Of a DNA stretch of 64,000 nucleotides, positions 16,595-25,135 are shown one piece after another. Location: contig NZ_FOOG01000014.1 in the NCBI RefSeq assembly GCF_900113125.1, positions 1-64,000 on the forward strand. The letters are read 5' to 3'. Numbering within the stretch: position 1 is the stretch's first letter; each line of letters begins with the position of its first letter. The translations under genes were made by a program, and so were the position numbers. The notes below the pieces were generated by a model. It was not told the origin of the DNA. It searched no databases and was given only the letters and a program-made list of their open reading frames with translations. Source of the DNA: Halobacillus alkaliphilus. GTDB lineage: Bacteria; Bacillota; Bacilli; Bacillales; Halobacillaceae.

Positions 16595-17635
16595 GTGAAG
16601 AAACTAGCTATTATATTATCTATAACGATCTTAACAATCATCATGACGGCATGCAGTGAAGAAACTTCAAGTCAGAAAGATAATGCATCTGCAGAAAACA
16701 ATGAATCGGCCTTGAAGATCCACACGACTGTATATCCTTTACAGTATTTTGCGGAACAAATAGCAGGAGATGCAGCTGAAGTAGAAACGATTCTGCCACC
16801 AGGGACAGATCCCCATACGTATGAGCCCACGACTAAGGAAATGGTGGATATGGCTGAGGCAGATGCCTTTATATATAACGGAGCAGGACTCGAAGGGTAT
16901 GCTCAAAAAATCTCTGATTCTTTGAAACCTGAAGATGTTAAAGTATTGGAAGCGGCTAAAGGGATTGATTTAGAGGAACATGTGCATGACCACGGGGAAG
17001 AGACCGAACAAAGTGAGCATGGCCATGAAGGCGAGGACCATGCTGACAAAGAAGATACCACGTCTCATGAGGGTGAAGAGCAGGGTGATCATGAAGGCCA
17101 TAATCATGGAGAGAATGACCCACATGTATGGCTGGATCCGATTCGTTCCATTCAGTTAGCTGAAAACATTAAAGAAATGCTTATAGAGCTAAAGCCCGAG
17201 CAAGAGAAACAATTTAACAAAAACTTTGAAGAATTGGAACAGAAGCTTACGGACTTAGATCATCAATTTCACGAACAGTTAGAAAACAAACCAAAAAATG
17301 AAATTATTGTTTCTCACGCCGCCTATGGGTACTGGGAGCAGGCATACGGAATCGAACAAATTGCTGTTTCCGGTTTGAGTCCATCCAATGAGCCTTCCCA
17401 AAAGGAACTGGAGGACATTATTGAAACAGCCGAAGCTCATAAGTTGAACCACGTTCTATTCGAACAGAACGTCACCCCTAAAGTTGCGGAGGTTGTTCAA
17501 AGTGAAATAGGAGCTGAACCTCTGCGTATTCACAATCTTTCCGTGCTGACAGAAGAAGATATTCAGAACGATGAAAATTATATCAGTCTGATGAAGCAGA
17601 ACTTGGAGAAGTTAAGTGAAGCTTTGTCTGAATAA
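16595..17635 (+). CDS. znuA: Zinc ABC transporter substrate-binding lipoprotein
   Basis: A 346-residue exported lipoprotein with lipobox MTAC (Cys near residue 20). The mature protein is a cluster A-I metal binder: PPGTDPHTYEPT, NDPHVWLDP and VSHAAYGYW each carry a likely zinc-ligand histidine. Between the first two is a long acidic His-rich loop (about residues 129-175, with repeated HGHE, HDHG and HNHG), a feature of zinc-specific ZnuA/AdcA proteins. GTG is the start, preceded by GGAGGAG. It has its own Zur promoter and terminator, separate from znuCB-zur. AdcA's C-terminal ZinT domain is absent. Confidence 0.94.
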   Translation: MKKLAIILSITILTIIMTACSEETSSQKDNASAENNESALKIHTTVYPLQYFAEQIAGDAAEVETILPPGTDPHTYEPTTKEMVDMAEADAFIYNGAGLEGYAQKISDSLKPEDVKVLEAAKGIDLEEHVHDHGEETEQSEHGHEGEDHADKEDTTSHEGEEQGDHEGHNHGENDPHVWLDPIRSIQLAENIKEMLIELKPEQEKQFNKNFEELEQKLTDLDHQFHEQLENKPKNEIIVSHAAYGYWEQAYGIEQIAVSGLSPSNEPSQKELEDIIETAEAHKLNHVLFEQNVTPKVAEVVQSEIGAEPLRIHNLSVLTEEDIQNDENYISLMKQNLEKLSEALSE

Positions 17636-17637
17636 AG

Positions 17638-17667
17638 AAAACTGCGGACTTAAGCGTCCGCAGTTTT
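17638..17667. terminator. Bidirectional terminator between znuA and the MFS gene
   Basis: AAAACTGCGGAC at 17638-17649 pairs with GTCCGCAGTTTT at 17656-17667. A/T runs flank it on both sides, and the MFS stop codon overlaps the stem. Confidence 0.9.
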
Positions 17668-18822
17668 TTGTGTCTGAGGATCGCTGGATAAAGCGGTGGC
17701 AGCAAACACAATAACTAAAAGAGCAACAATAATATAAAAGAAAGACAGACCTGGTATAAAATCTAAGAAGGCTCCGGATAGAAATGGACCAAGGATACTT
17801 CCAATACTAAAGGCCATCCCGCATAAGATATTGCCTGCTGGTAGAAGTTCCCGTGGCAGTAAATCGGTCATATATGAAATTCCTAGGGAAAATAAAGACC
17901 CGACAAACAATCCGCCCATTGCAAACGTAGCGAATAAGCCAAAGGTAGATTCTTCAAAAATGGCCGCTAGAATAAAGGCAGCGATCCCTCCCGATAATAC
18001 TGTCAGGATAACAATCTTACGCCCCACGCGATCACTAAGTGCACCAAGGGGGATTTGGGATAACAGACTGGCTGCTGCGAAAGATGGGATAATAAAGGAC
18101 AACACATTTACATCATGTCCTATCCTTAATCCATACACAGGGAAAATCCCGTGGAGAGTGGCCTCCAGAAATCCATAAGCCATCGGTGGAAGAAATGCGG
18201 CCCAGCCGATTTTAATTGCCCCGAGGAACCGCTTGTAAGAACTGGTTCCGTAAGCGGTGGCCTGATCGTTTGGAGGTGTTTCATTATTAACTCTCCACAT
18301 CATAAGCCAGACCATTAAACTGAGACCGGAAGATACAAGAAACGGTAAGTAGATATTAAACTCAAGCAAGTTGGTCATTAAAGGACCAATGGTAAACCCT
18401 AAACTGAAAAACAGTCCGTAATAAGCGATGTTTTTGCCTCGTGAATGCGAGGCGGACGTAGCGGTAATCCACGTTTGAGTCCCGAAATGAAGGATCTGAT
18501 CACCGATTCCGATTGCAACTCTTAATATAAACCAGAACCACAAAGCCTGCCAGAATGGGAAAAGAGCCAGAGAGATGAATACAAGGGCTCCCCCAATCAT
18601 AATCACGGGCTTGTAGCCGAGCTTCTGAAGCGGTTTTTCCATAAAGGGAGAGGATATGAGAATCCCGATGTAGAGCCCAGTTGCATGCAGTCCGTTGATC
18701 GAAGAGGAAATTCCATTTTGTTCAAGAATAACAGCGAGCAGGGGAAGAAGCATTCCCTGTGAAAATCCTGATATCGTAACCAGTCCAATTAAAATCCAAA
18801 ACCTTGTACGAGTGGAGACCAA
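17650..18822 (-). CDS. Major facilitator superfamily transporter
   Basis: A protein of about 390 residues with twelve hydrophobic helices. MFS features are visible: the loop after helix 2-3, a long central loop near residue 190, and DRVGRKI after helix 8. The start is taken as TTG at 18822, because GAGAGGAGGG lies 8 bp upstream; an ATG 12 codons earlier precedes that site. Length and position between yfkH and yfkD fit B. subtilis yfkF, a putative exporter, but identity to YfkF is a synteny-based guess. Substrate unknown, probably drug-like or sugar-phosphate-like efflux. Confidence 0.88.
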   Translation of the reverse strand: MVSTRTRFWILIGLVTISGFSQGMLLPLLAVILEQNGISSSINGLHATGLYIGILISSPFMEKPLQKLGYKPVIMIGGALVFISLALFPFWQALWFWFILRVAIGIGDQILHFGTQTWITATSASHSRGKNIAYYGLFFSLGFTIGPLMTNLLEFNIYLPFLVSSGLSLMVWLMMWRVNNETPPNDQATAYGTSSYKRFLGAIKIGWAAFLPPMAYGFLEATLHGIFPVYGLRIGHDVNVLSFIIPSFAAASLLSQIPLGALSDRVGRKIVILTVLSGGIAAFILAAIFEESTFGLFATFAMGGLFVGSLFSLGISYMTDLLPRELLPAGNILCGMAFSIGSILGPFLSGAFLDFIPGLSFFYIIVALLVIVFAATALSSDPQTQKTADA

Positions 18823-18975
18823 AGAATTCCCTCCTCTCCAAATATATGATACCTTCATTATCGTAAAGGAATCTCAATAAACAGGGCAAGTCTTTTTACT
18901 TAGAAGGTTATGTCGATGGTTAAAACGGTTACTATATAAGTAAAGGCTTGATAAAATTCGAAAGGAGTGGGGAAC

Positions 18976-19365
18976 ATGGATTTTTATTTAAAAGAGAACG
19001 GGGTACGTACATCATTTGATTATGGACAATTAAATATTTCAGGAGATGAAGCATTTGGATTTCGACCTTATCAATTAATGGTAGCTTCCATTGCAGGGTG
19101 CAGCATCGGAGTCTTTCGTAAGATACTAGACAAACAGCGGATTGAGTTTGAAGACATCAAAGTTACGGCAGATGTTACACGTAACTCGGAGATGGCGAAT
19201 CGAATTGAAAAAATCCATCTCCATTATGCTGTGAAAGGCTATCGTCTTAATCAGGATAAACTACTGAAAAATCTTGATATTTCAAGGAACAATTGCTCAA
19301 TGGTACAATCAGTTCAAAATAGTATTGAAGTAGAAGAAACACTTGAGTGCATTGAGCTAAGCTAG
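18976..19365 (+). CDS. OsmC/Ohr family protein
   Basis: A 129-residue cytoplasmic protein with the OsmC fold: an N-terminal beta region, then GFRPYQLMVASIAGCSIGVFR with the first cysteine near residue 44, and NNCSMVQSV with the second near residue 112. In the family this pair reduces organic hydroperoxides. ATG at 18976 is chosen because AAAGGAG lies 10 bp upstream; a GTG three codons earlier would overlap that site. It is a single-gene unit ending at a strong hairpin, with the R2 repeat behind it. YhfA-like members lack proven peroxidase activity, so the function is only probable. Confidence 0.87.
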   Translation: MDFYLKENGVRTSFDYGQLNISGDEAFGFRPYQLMVASIAGCSIGVFRKILDKQRIEFEDIKVTADVTRNSEMANRIEKIHLHYAVKGYRLNQDKLLKNLDISRNNCSMVQSVQNSIEVEETLECIELS

Positions 19366-19372
19366 TAATATA

Positions 19373-19412
19373 AAAGAGCCTTATCCTTACGAAGGGAAAG
19401 GCTCTTTTTTTA
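19373..19412 (+). terminator. Terminator of the OsmC gene
   Basis: AAAGAGCCTT pairs with AAGGCTCTTT, with an inner CCTT/AAGG match, ending in a run of T. Confidence 0.9.
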
Positions 19413-19451
19413 TGAAAAAGTTATATTAAATCTCAAAGTTGCTTGTTCCAT

Positions 19452-19762
19452 ATAAGCTCCCGTTTGTTTAAGATTTGATTTCGTAATATTGGTAGAGCGG
19501 AAGGTCCTCCAGGGGACGATTTCGCTTTCCAGCCCTGCACGACGAAGGGTCGATCGACCCTACATCGTGTAGGGCCATAGGAAAGTGTTCAAATGTGGAA
19601 TCACCCCGAAAGACACGACCGGCTTATGTGTCGGGTGCCTGGGTGACGGAACAAGACGAGTTACTTCCCCGCGATCCCTCTCCTCATGTCGTAACGGACC
19701 CCGATTTATCTCAAACTCAATTCTTACAGTATACGGCCAGATAGTGAAACAACTACTTATAA
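19452..19762 (+). repeat. Dispersed MITE-like intergenic repeat, copy R2
   Basis: A non-coding block of about 310 bp, collinear with the reverse complement of R1: ATAAGCTCCCGTTTGTTTAAG, GAGCGGAAGGTCCTCCAGGG, ATTTCGCTTTCC, CCTGCACGACG, TAGGAAAGTGTTCAAATGTG, TCACCCCGAAAGACACGA, AACAAGACGAGTTA, then the tail CTTACAGTATACGGCC. Its end inverted repeats are more decayed than those of R1. It lies between the OsmC terminator and the YczE-like gene, whose promoter must be in or just after it. Short open frames on either strand do not match between copies and are not genes. Confidence 0.85.
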
Positions 19763-19818
19763 CTAATAAAATTAAATAACATTTTGTAACATGGCTTATG
19801 GAAAAGGGAGAGAATTTT

Positions 19819-20430
19819 ATGAAGAACATAGCTTTAAAATCGATATTCTATTTAGTTGGAATTGTTGTAATTGCCTTTGGTATATCCTTAACGATTAAAG
19901 CTGATTTAGGAGCAGGAGCGTGGGATGCGCTGAATGTTGGGTTAACAGAGTCTTTTGGACTTACAGTAGGAAACTGGGTTATTATTATCGGCGCCTTATT
20001 AATTGTCAGCAACGCTCTCATCGCAAAAGAGCGCCCTGATGTACTTGCAGTCATCACTATATTAATCCTGGGGAAAGTTATCGATTTTTGGCTCTTAGGC
20101 GTTTTGAATACGGTTACGTTCTCTACGTTCTGGGAGCAATTAGTTATCCTTCTTAGTGGTATTGTCGCTATTGCAATTGGAGTCGCTTTATATTTGCAAT
20201 CGAAGTTCTCTCTAAATCCGGTGGATGGGTTTATGGTAGCTCTGCAAAAACGATTCGGCTTCAGTCTGACACTCTCGAAGACGCTGACCGAAGCATTTGC
20301 ATTGGTAGGAGCTCTAATACTCGGAGGACCGATTGGCTTTGGTACACTCGTGATTTTAATAGGAATCGGCCCGGCTATTCAGTATTTCGATACAAAAGCT
20401 CAATGGGCTATGAATAAGCTGCTTTCCTGA
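19819..20430 (+). CDS. YczE/YitT-type integral membrane protein
   Basis: A 203-residue membrane protein with five helices. The N-terminal segment GISLTIKADLGAGAWDALNV is the mark of the YczE/YyaS group. ATG at 19819 is used because GGGAGAG is 8 bp upstream. B. subtilis YczE is needed for full activity of the Sfp-dependent surfactin system, but the biochemical role is unknown. A diverged paralogue is encoded at 59.1 kb on the other strand. The R2 repeat lies immediately upstream. Confidence 0.85.
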   Translation: MKNIALKSIFYLVGIVVIAFGISLTIKADLGAGAWDALNVGLTESFGLTVGNWVIIIGALLIVSNALIAKERPDVLAVITILILGKVIDFWLLGVLNTVTFSTFWEQLVILLSGIVAIAIGVALYLQSKFSLNPVDGFMVALQKRFGFSLTLSKTLTEAFALVGALILGGPIGFGTLVILIGIGPAIQYFDTKAQWAMNKLLS

Positions 20431-20493
20431 GGTTTCCAGCATAGGAGAACTCTATCTTCCACAGACTAAGAAAAACGAAAGGCGGTCAGGAAG

Positions 20494-21291
20494 ATGGAGG
20501 TAAGAAAGATATTTTTAACTGCTGCAGTGGTTTGGCTTATGGGAGCTTGTTTGTCGGGAACCGCTGTTGAAGCGAAGCAGGAAGACAGAAAGGATACCGA
20601 CGTGCCAGGTCATGTGGTGAACATTTCTGAAAATAACACTTACACGAATAAGAATGGCGAAGATAGGAAGCTGAAAGAAGAAAACAGAACTCACGAGCTT
20701 CTCAGAGATACAAATGTGAAAATTAACAACCCGAAACTAATCGAGATGTTCAATGAAACGTCGATCACTCCTTCCCCTTTTGCGATCGGATATAGAGGGG
20801 AGATCTTCCTTGGCCGCTGGCCGCTTGCTTATAACTCTAAAGAAACAGCGGTAAACTGGAAATATCAAAAAATTAATGAGAATGAACTTAATAATGTAAG
20901 TGGCCCTCAGACTGAAAAATTAAGTTACGAGCAAATCGCAGAGAAGCAGGTTCAGGGCGGTTTGACTACTCAAACCAGCCATAGTGATCAATTGAGGGAA
21001 ATGATTTTGCTTGAAGCACAAAAAAACACAGAACTTCCGCTTGCTTATCAAACCGTAATCGGGAGGGGAACGACTCATAGTAAGGCTTACGACGTAGCTG
21101 TAGATTATAAAGGTGTTCTCGAGGCATATGCTCCTGCTCTGAAGGAAACGGGTGAAGCAGCTTTTGGGGATGTTTACATTCAGCTAAAGGGAAGCGACAA
21201 AAAGGTTATTATAAAAAACGTAACCAAGCAGGAAATAGGAGCCTGGATACCCGTAGAGAATCGGATAAGCTTTCGTTTGATTGCAGAGTGA
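20494..21291 (+). CDS. yfkD: YfkD-like secreted protein
   Basis: A 265-residue protein starting with a signal peptide (about residues 1-27, ending near TAVEA-K), with no obvious membrane segment afterwards. Length and the conserved stretch ITPSPFAIGYRGEIFLGRWP fit the YfkD family of Bacillaceae. The gene follows a GGCGG-containing site and is convergent with a yfkC-type channel gene, the same pairing as yfkD/yfkC in B. subtilis. A cysteine in MGACLSG could act as a lipobox, so it may be a lipoprotein. Molecular function is not known; B. subtilis yfkD is a sporulation or stress gene of unclear role. Confidence 0.8.
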   Translation: MEVRKIFLTAAVVWLMGACLSGTAVEAKQEDRKDTDVPGHVVNISENNTYTNKNGEDRKLKEENRTHELLRDTNVKINNPKLIEMFNETSITPSPFAIGYRGEIFLGRWPLAYNSKETAVNWKYQKINENELNNVSGPQTEKLSYEQIAEKQVQGGLTTQTSHSDQLREMILLEAQKNTELPLAYQTVIGRGTTHSKAYDVAVDYKGVLEAYAPALKETGEAAFGDVYIQLKGSDKKVIIKNVTKQEIGAWIPVENRISFRLIAE

Positions 21292-21297
21292 GAAGAC

Positions 21298-22161
21298 TTA
21301 TTCTTCCGTTTCGGAGGAATAACTCCTCATTTCAATGCGCTGCTCAGCCATAGCGATCTTATGTTTGTGCATGGTTTCAGCGAGAATCCGCCGGGTTTCT
21401 TTGGCAGCTGTCCAGTAAACAAGGTCATAGACCAGTCCAGTCACTGTATATTCATAACCTCGATAGTGGTCGTTCAGGGATGTCATACCGTAGACTTGGA
21501 AAGGCTCAATTGGTTTGTCTGCTAAATCCTTTTTCACATAGACATCCAGTTCTTCATTCATTCGCTCACAAGCTTCCTCTAAAACCTCAAACATACGTTT
21601 TGGATCTTCTTTGAAGTTCGTCGTGATTTTTTCAATAACACGCATATGTTCAAAATTATAATTCTCAATTGTCGTAATCTGTCCATTGCTGATGGTGAGC
21701 AGACGACCGCTCCATTGCCGGATTTTTAAGAACCGGAGGCCGATTTCCTCTACCGTTCCATGAAAGGTATTATTCAAAGTAATAAAGTCACCTTTATGCA
21801 GCTGTTTCTCATAAAGTAGAAATAAACCGGCGAAGAAATCTTTAATCAGATTCTGAGCACCAAAACCAACAATAATACCGATGACTCCAGCCCCGGCCAG
21901 CAGCCTGCCGATAGGAATGAATTGATCGAGTACAATAAAAATAAATCCAATCACAGCGGCATAGCTTATGATGGAGTTGAACATGGATTCTAATGTTTGC
22001 TCTTTTCGCTCCTCGATAAAGGAGGTGCGTTTGAAGAATGATTGAATTATTTTTCGGATGATAATAACAGCTAAGAAAAGTAGAATGGCGCTGCTTATAA
22101 TTACAACTAACGGACCGGAATCTTCTACCCATTTACTTAAATCTATTTGATCTAAACCCAT
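21298..22161 (-). CDS. yfkC: MscS-family mechanosensitive channel (YfkC-like)
   Basis: A 287-residue protein. Two to three helices in the first 100 residues are followed by the pore and beta domain: GAGVIGIIVGFGAQNLIKDFFAGLF, then a cytoplasmic part with GDFITLNNTFHGTVEEIGLR. This is the MscS core, which opens under membrane tension on hypo-osmotic shock. ATG at 22161 is chosen since AAGAGGAGG lies 8 bp upstream; the open frame begins 8 codons earlier with TTG. It is convergent with yfkD, 6 bp between stops, with no obvious terminator between them. Confidence 0.92.
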   Translation of the reverse strand: MGLDQIDLSKWVEDSGPLVVIISSAILLFLAVIIIRKIIQSFFKRTSFIEERKEQTLESMFNSIISYAAVIGFIFIVLDQFIPIGRLLAGAGVIGIIVGFGAQNLIKDFFAGLFLLYEKQLHKGDFITLNNTFHGTVEEIGLRFLKIRQWSGRLLTISNGQITTIENYNFEHMRVIEKITTNFKEDPKRMFEVLEEACERMNEELDVYVKKDLADKPIEPFQVYGMTSLNDHYRGYEYTVTGLVYDLVYWTAAKETRRILAETMHKHKIAMAEQRIEMRSYSSETEE

Positions 22162-22197
22162 AGAATCTGACCTCCTCTTAGGCAAGTATTATAGCAC

Positions 22198-22240
22198 GTT
22201 TATCCACCAGTATGTCCACGATGCACATAGTGCTATGCTT
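22198..22240 (+). repeat. 43-bp imperfect direct repeat, copy 1 (before the Bcr-like cassette)
   Basis: Matches 26496-26538 in the same orientation at 35 of 43 positions without gaps (GTTTATC..CCAGTA.GTCCA.GAT..ACATA..GCTATGCTT). It lies in the 350-bp gap between yfkC and the ABC ATPase gene. On the minus strand it is immediately upstream of a TATAAT that could serve yfkC, so promoter function may be part of the reason for conservation. Confidence 0.7.
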
Positions 22241-22358
22241 ATCTTAATCCTCATTTTCGGTATGACCTGTTATGTATAGTTGTTAATGGTGAAAATACCC
22301 ACAAGCTGAAGCGATTGTTTACCTTCATCATGCAAAGCATTAAAATTTGTAAAAATTG

Positions 22359-22397
22359 GCACCTCAGGTCATCCATATTATGGATGACCTGAGGTGC
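22359..22397. repeat. Conserved perfect palindrome, copy P1
   Basis: GCACCTCAGGTCATCCA, loop TATTA, and the exact complementary arm form a 17-bp perfect stem. The same stem occurs at 42596-42636 and 43385-43425. Here it sits between divergent genes (yfkC and the ABC ATPase), so it is not an ordinary end-of-gene terminator, although TAATTTATT follows it. Confidence 0.88.
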
Positions 22398-22512
22398 TAA
22401 TTTATTCCAATTGAACAAATGCTTATTTTTAAGCTATTTTTAAGAACTTTATAAATGTCTATTAAGTTTTTTGAGGGATAATAGGATCAAGAAACTTAAG
22501 AGGAGGAATAAA

Positions 22513-23430
22513 ATGACCCAGCCCATTGCTCAAATCATAAATGTTAAGAAAAGCATAGGGAATACACCCATTATCCACGGGATAACACTCGATATTTATC
22601 CAGGAGAAGTATTTGGTTTCCTAGGACCCAATGGAGCAGGTAAGACCACAATGATTCGAATGCTTGTAGGTCTCATGAAGATGTCTGAAGGAGAGATCTA
22701 TATTCAAGGTCATCACATTCAACGCGATTTTGAAAAGGCTATCGCCCATGTAGGCGGTATAATTGAAAATCCTGAAATGTATTCTTATCTTACTGGCCTT
22801 GAAAATTTAAAACATTATGCTCGCCTCACCCCGAAGGATATTCCAAAGAAGCGTTTAGAGGAAATTATTAAACTTGTAGGACTTGAAAAGAGGATCCACG
22901 AGAAAGTAAAAGGATATTCTCTAGGGATGAGACAAAGGCTGGGGATTGCTCAGGCTCTTCTTCATTCGCCATCATTGCTGATCCTTGATGAGCCTACGAA
23001 TGGTCTTGATCCTGCAGGTATAAGGGAAATACGTCAGTATATCCGAAGGATCGCTCATGAAGAGAACCTGGCAGTTTTTGTTTCGAGCCACTTGCTGTCC
23101 GAGATGCAGCTTATGTGTGACCGAATTGGGATTATACAACACGGGCGGTTGATTCGCGTAGAAAAAATCCAGGATCTTGTAAGTAAAGATATAGATCTCA
23201 CGGTTGAACTGAAAGCTTCTCCTATTGAGAAAGCTTTCCAACTATTAAATGACCGTTCATGGCACCCCAAGAAGAAGGGTTCCTGGATAGAATTGACTGT
23301 TTCAGAGGAAGAAAAAATCCCTGAATTAGCTGAACTTTTGATCTCAAACCAAGTTAAACTGTATCAAATCTATTCTAATGTACAAACGTTGGAAGATACT
23401 TTCCTTGAATTAACCCGGGAGGAATCATAA
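22513..23430 (+). CDS. ABC transporter ATP-binding protein (BcrA-like)
   Basis: A 305-residue ATPase with Walker A GPNGAGKT near residue 42, signature YSLGMRQR near 138, Walker B LLILDEPTNGLDP, and SSHLLSEM. The C-terminal 80 residues form the extra domain of BcrA-type ABC-2 ATPases. ATG at 22513 is taken because AGAGGAGG is upstream; the frame opens 14 codons earlier. The stop overlaps the permease start by 1 bp, and a two-component pair follows. This organisation is typical of exporters that protect against cell-wall-active peptides such as bacitracin or lantibiotics. The actual compound is unknown. Confidence 0.9.
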   Translation: MTQPIAQIINVKKSIGNTPIIHGITLDIYPGEVFGFLGPNGAGKTTMIRMLVGLMKMSEGEIYIQGHHIQRDFEKAIAHVGGIIENPEMYSYLTGLENLKHYARLTPKDIPKKRLEEIIKLVGLEKRIHEKVKGYSLGMRQRLGIAQALLHSPSLLILDEPTNGLDPAGIREIRQYIRRIAHEENLAVFVSSHLLSEMQLMCDRIGIIQHGRLIRVEKIQDLVSKDIDLTVELKASPIEKAFQLLNDRSWHPKKKGSWIELTVSEEEKIPELAELLISNQVKLYQIYSNVQTLEDTFLELTREES

Positions 23431-24377
23431 TGCATTTTCTAAAAATCTTACAGAATGAGCATATTAAAATTTATAAAAAAACAGGAACCTGGATTATCAT
23501 CGGTATTCTAGTGACTTTGCTCCTTGGTTTTGCGATGTTACAGAAGTATGTGCTGGATAATGGAGACCAGTCAAATTGGAGAAATCAAGCAGAAGCGAGA
23601 ATTGCACAGATGGAAGAAGGTATGGAAAGAGGTCCTGACATTGAAGCAGGTCGAGAAGCCATGGGGAAAGAGATTGCCATTCAGCAATATCGTTTAGACA
23701 ACGACCTTCCGCCTGTTGCTGCCGACTCTTTGTGGGGATTTATGATAGACGCAACTAATTTCACAGCAATTGCCACTCTGTTCACTATTGTCATCGCAGC
23801 AGGGATTGTAGCCAGTGAATTCTCTACCGGAACGATCAAACTACTGTTAATCCGTCCCGTTCGCCGCGGGAAAATCCTACTAGCTAAATTTATTACAACG
23901 ATGATGTTTGCTCTTTTCATGCTTATTTTATTATTTGGATTTTCTTATATTATTGGTCTTGCATTTTTCGGAAGCACAGGATCCCAGCTTCCCTATTTGA
24001 CATATACCGGTGGTGAAGTTGTAGAGAAGCACATGGCGGGGCATATTATTAGCTTGATTGGTTTTCGAAGTATAGAAATTATTATGATGGCTACGGTGGC
24101 CTTTATGATTTCTACCATTTTCAGAAGTAGTTCATTAGCGATTGGGTTTTCCATATTTCTCATGTTTACAGGTCCCCAGATTGTCCAGCTTCTTAGTCAG
24201 TATGACTGGGTGAAATTCGTACTTTTCGCTAATACAAACCTCATGCAGTATGTCGATGGGACCCCTGTTGTAGAAGGGATGACAATGTCCTTCTCGATTG
24301 TTGTGCTGCTCATATACTTCTTTGTTTTTCTCGTATCCTCCTGGGTTATTTTCAAGCAAAGAGACGTTGCCGTATAA
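23430..24377 (+). CDS. ABC-2 permease (BcrB-like)
   Basis: A 315-residue membrane protein. One helix near residues 20-40 is followed by an exposed stretch to about 105, then five further helices. FSTGTIKLLLIRPVRRGKILLAKF after the second helix is the standard ABC-2 element. It is coupled to the ATPase by a 1-bp overlap and lies 38 bp before the response regulator gene. Together they should form a peptide-antibiotic detoxification exporter. Confidence 0.9.
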   Translation: MHFLKILQNEHIKIYKKTGTWIIIGILVTLLLGFAMLQKYVLDNGDQSNWRNQAEARIAQMEEGMERGPDIEAGREAMGKEIAIQQYRLDNDLPPVAADSLWGFMIDATNFTAIATLFTIVIAAGIVASEFSTGTIKLLLIRPVRRGKILLAKFITTMMFALFMLILLFGFSYIIGLAFFGSTGSQLPYLTYTGGEVVEKHMAGHIISLIGFRSIEIIMMATVAFMISTIFRSSSLAIGFSIFLMFTGPQIVQLLSQYDWVKFVLFANTNLMQYVDGTPVVEGMTMSFSIVVLLIYFFVFLVSSWVIFKQRDVAV

Positions 24378-24415
24378 TGACTAACTAAAGTTGTAGAAGG
24401 TATAGGGGGGTAAAT

Positions 24416-25135
24416 GTGGAAAAGGAACGAATTCTTGTTGTCGAAGATGAGTTTGAAATCGCGGACTTAGTTAGAGACTATTTAGTGATGGAAGGATACG
24501 AAGTAATGCATGCAAAAGATGGTCAGGAAGGGTGGGACTTATTTCAAAAAGAAAATCCTACCCTTACTGTACTTGATCTAATGCTTCCAAAACTTGATGG
24601 AATGGAATTATGCAGGCTGATCCGCTCCCGATCGATGATCCCGATTATTATGATGACAGCTAAAAAGAGTGAATCCGACAAAATTATCGGACTGGGTATT
24701 GGTGCTGATGATTACATTACGAAACCCTTCAGTCCAAGTGAGTTAGTAGCACGGATTAAAGCCCAACTCAGGCGCTATAGACACTTTTCTCAGGATGCCT
24801 ATTTACATCAGGACATTTTAACGTTTGGGGATTTAACAATCGACGCTAGTGAGTACAAGGTTCGAATTAAAGACCATCCGATTGAGTTATCAGCAAGGGA
24901 ATTTCAGATCCTGAATCTTCTGGCAAGTCATGCAGGACAAGTCTTCACGAAGGAGCAGCTTTTTGATAAGATTTGGGGCTATGATCATATGGGTGATTTC
25001 AATACATTAATGGTGTATATGCGCAAACTTCGGGAAAAAATTGAAGTGGACCCTTCTAATCCTGTTTATCTTAGGACTGTGTGGGGGGTGGGTTATAAAT
25101 TTGAGGGAGGAGTTGAATCATCATGGGGCGATTGA
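24416..25135 (+). CDS. OmpR/PhoB-family response regulator
   Basis: A 239-residue regulator. The receiver domain (residues 4-115) has acidic DE near 11-12, the phospho-acceptor aspartate in LTVLDLMLP near 54, Thr in MMTAKK and Lys in TKPFSP. The winged-helix output domain follows (about 140-235) with ELSAREFQILNLL and VWGVGYKFE. The start is GTG with AGGGGGG upstream. It overlaps the kinase gene by 13 bp. Its probable targets are the exporter genes just upstream. Confidence 0.94.
   Translation: MEKERILVVEDEFEIADLVRDYLVMEGYEVMHAKDGQEGWDLFQKENPTLTVLDLMLPKLDGMELCRLIRSRSMIPIIMMTAKKSESDKIIGLGIGADDYITKPFSPSELVARIKAQLRRYRHFSQDAYLHQDILTFGDLTIDASEYKVRIKDHPIELSAREFQILNLLASHAGQVFTKEQLFDKIWGYDHMGDFNTLMVYMRKLREKIEVDPSNPVYLRTVWGVGYKFEGGVESSWGD

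Noticed and set aside
19560-19829. 89-codon open frame on the minus strand across R2
   Set aside because: It lies within non-coding repeat sequence; the equivalent frame is not open in R1 or R3.
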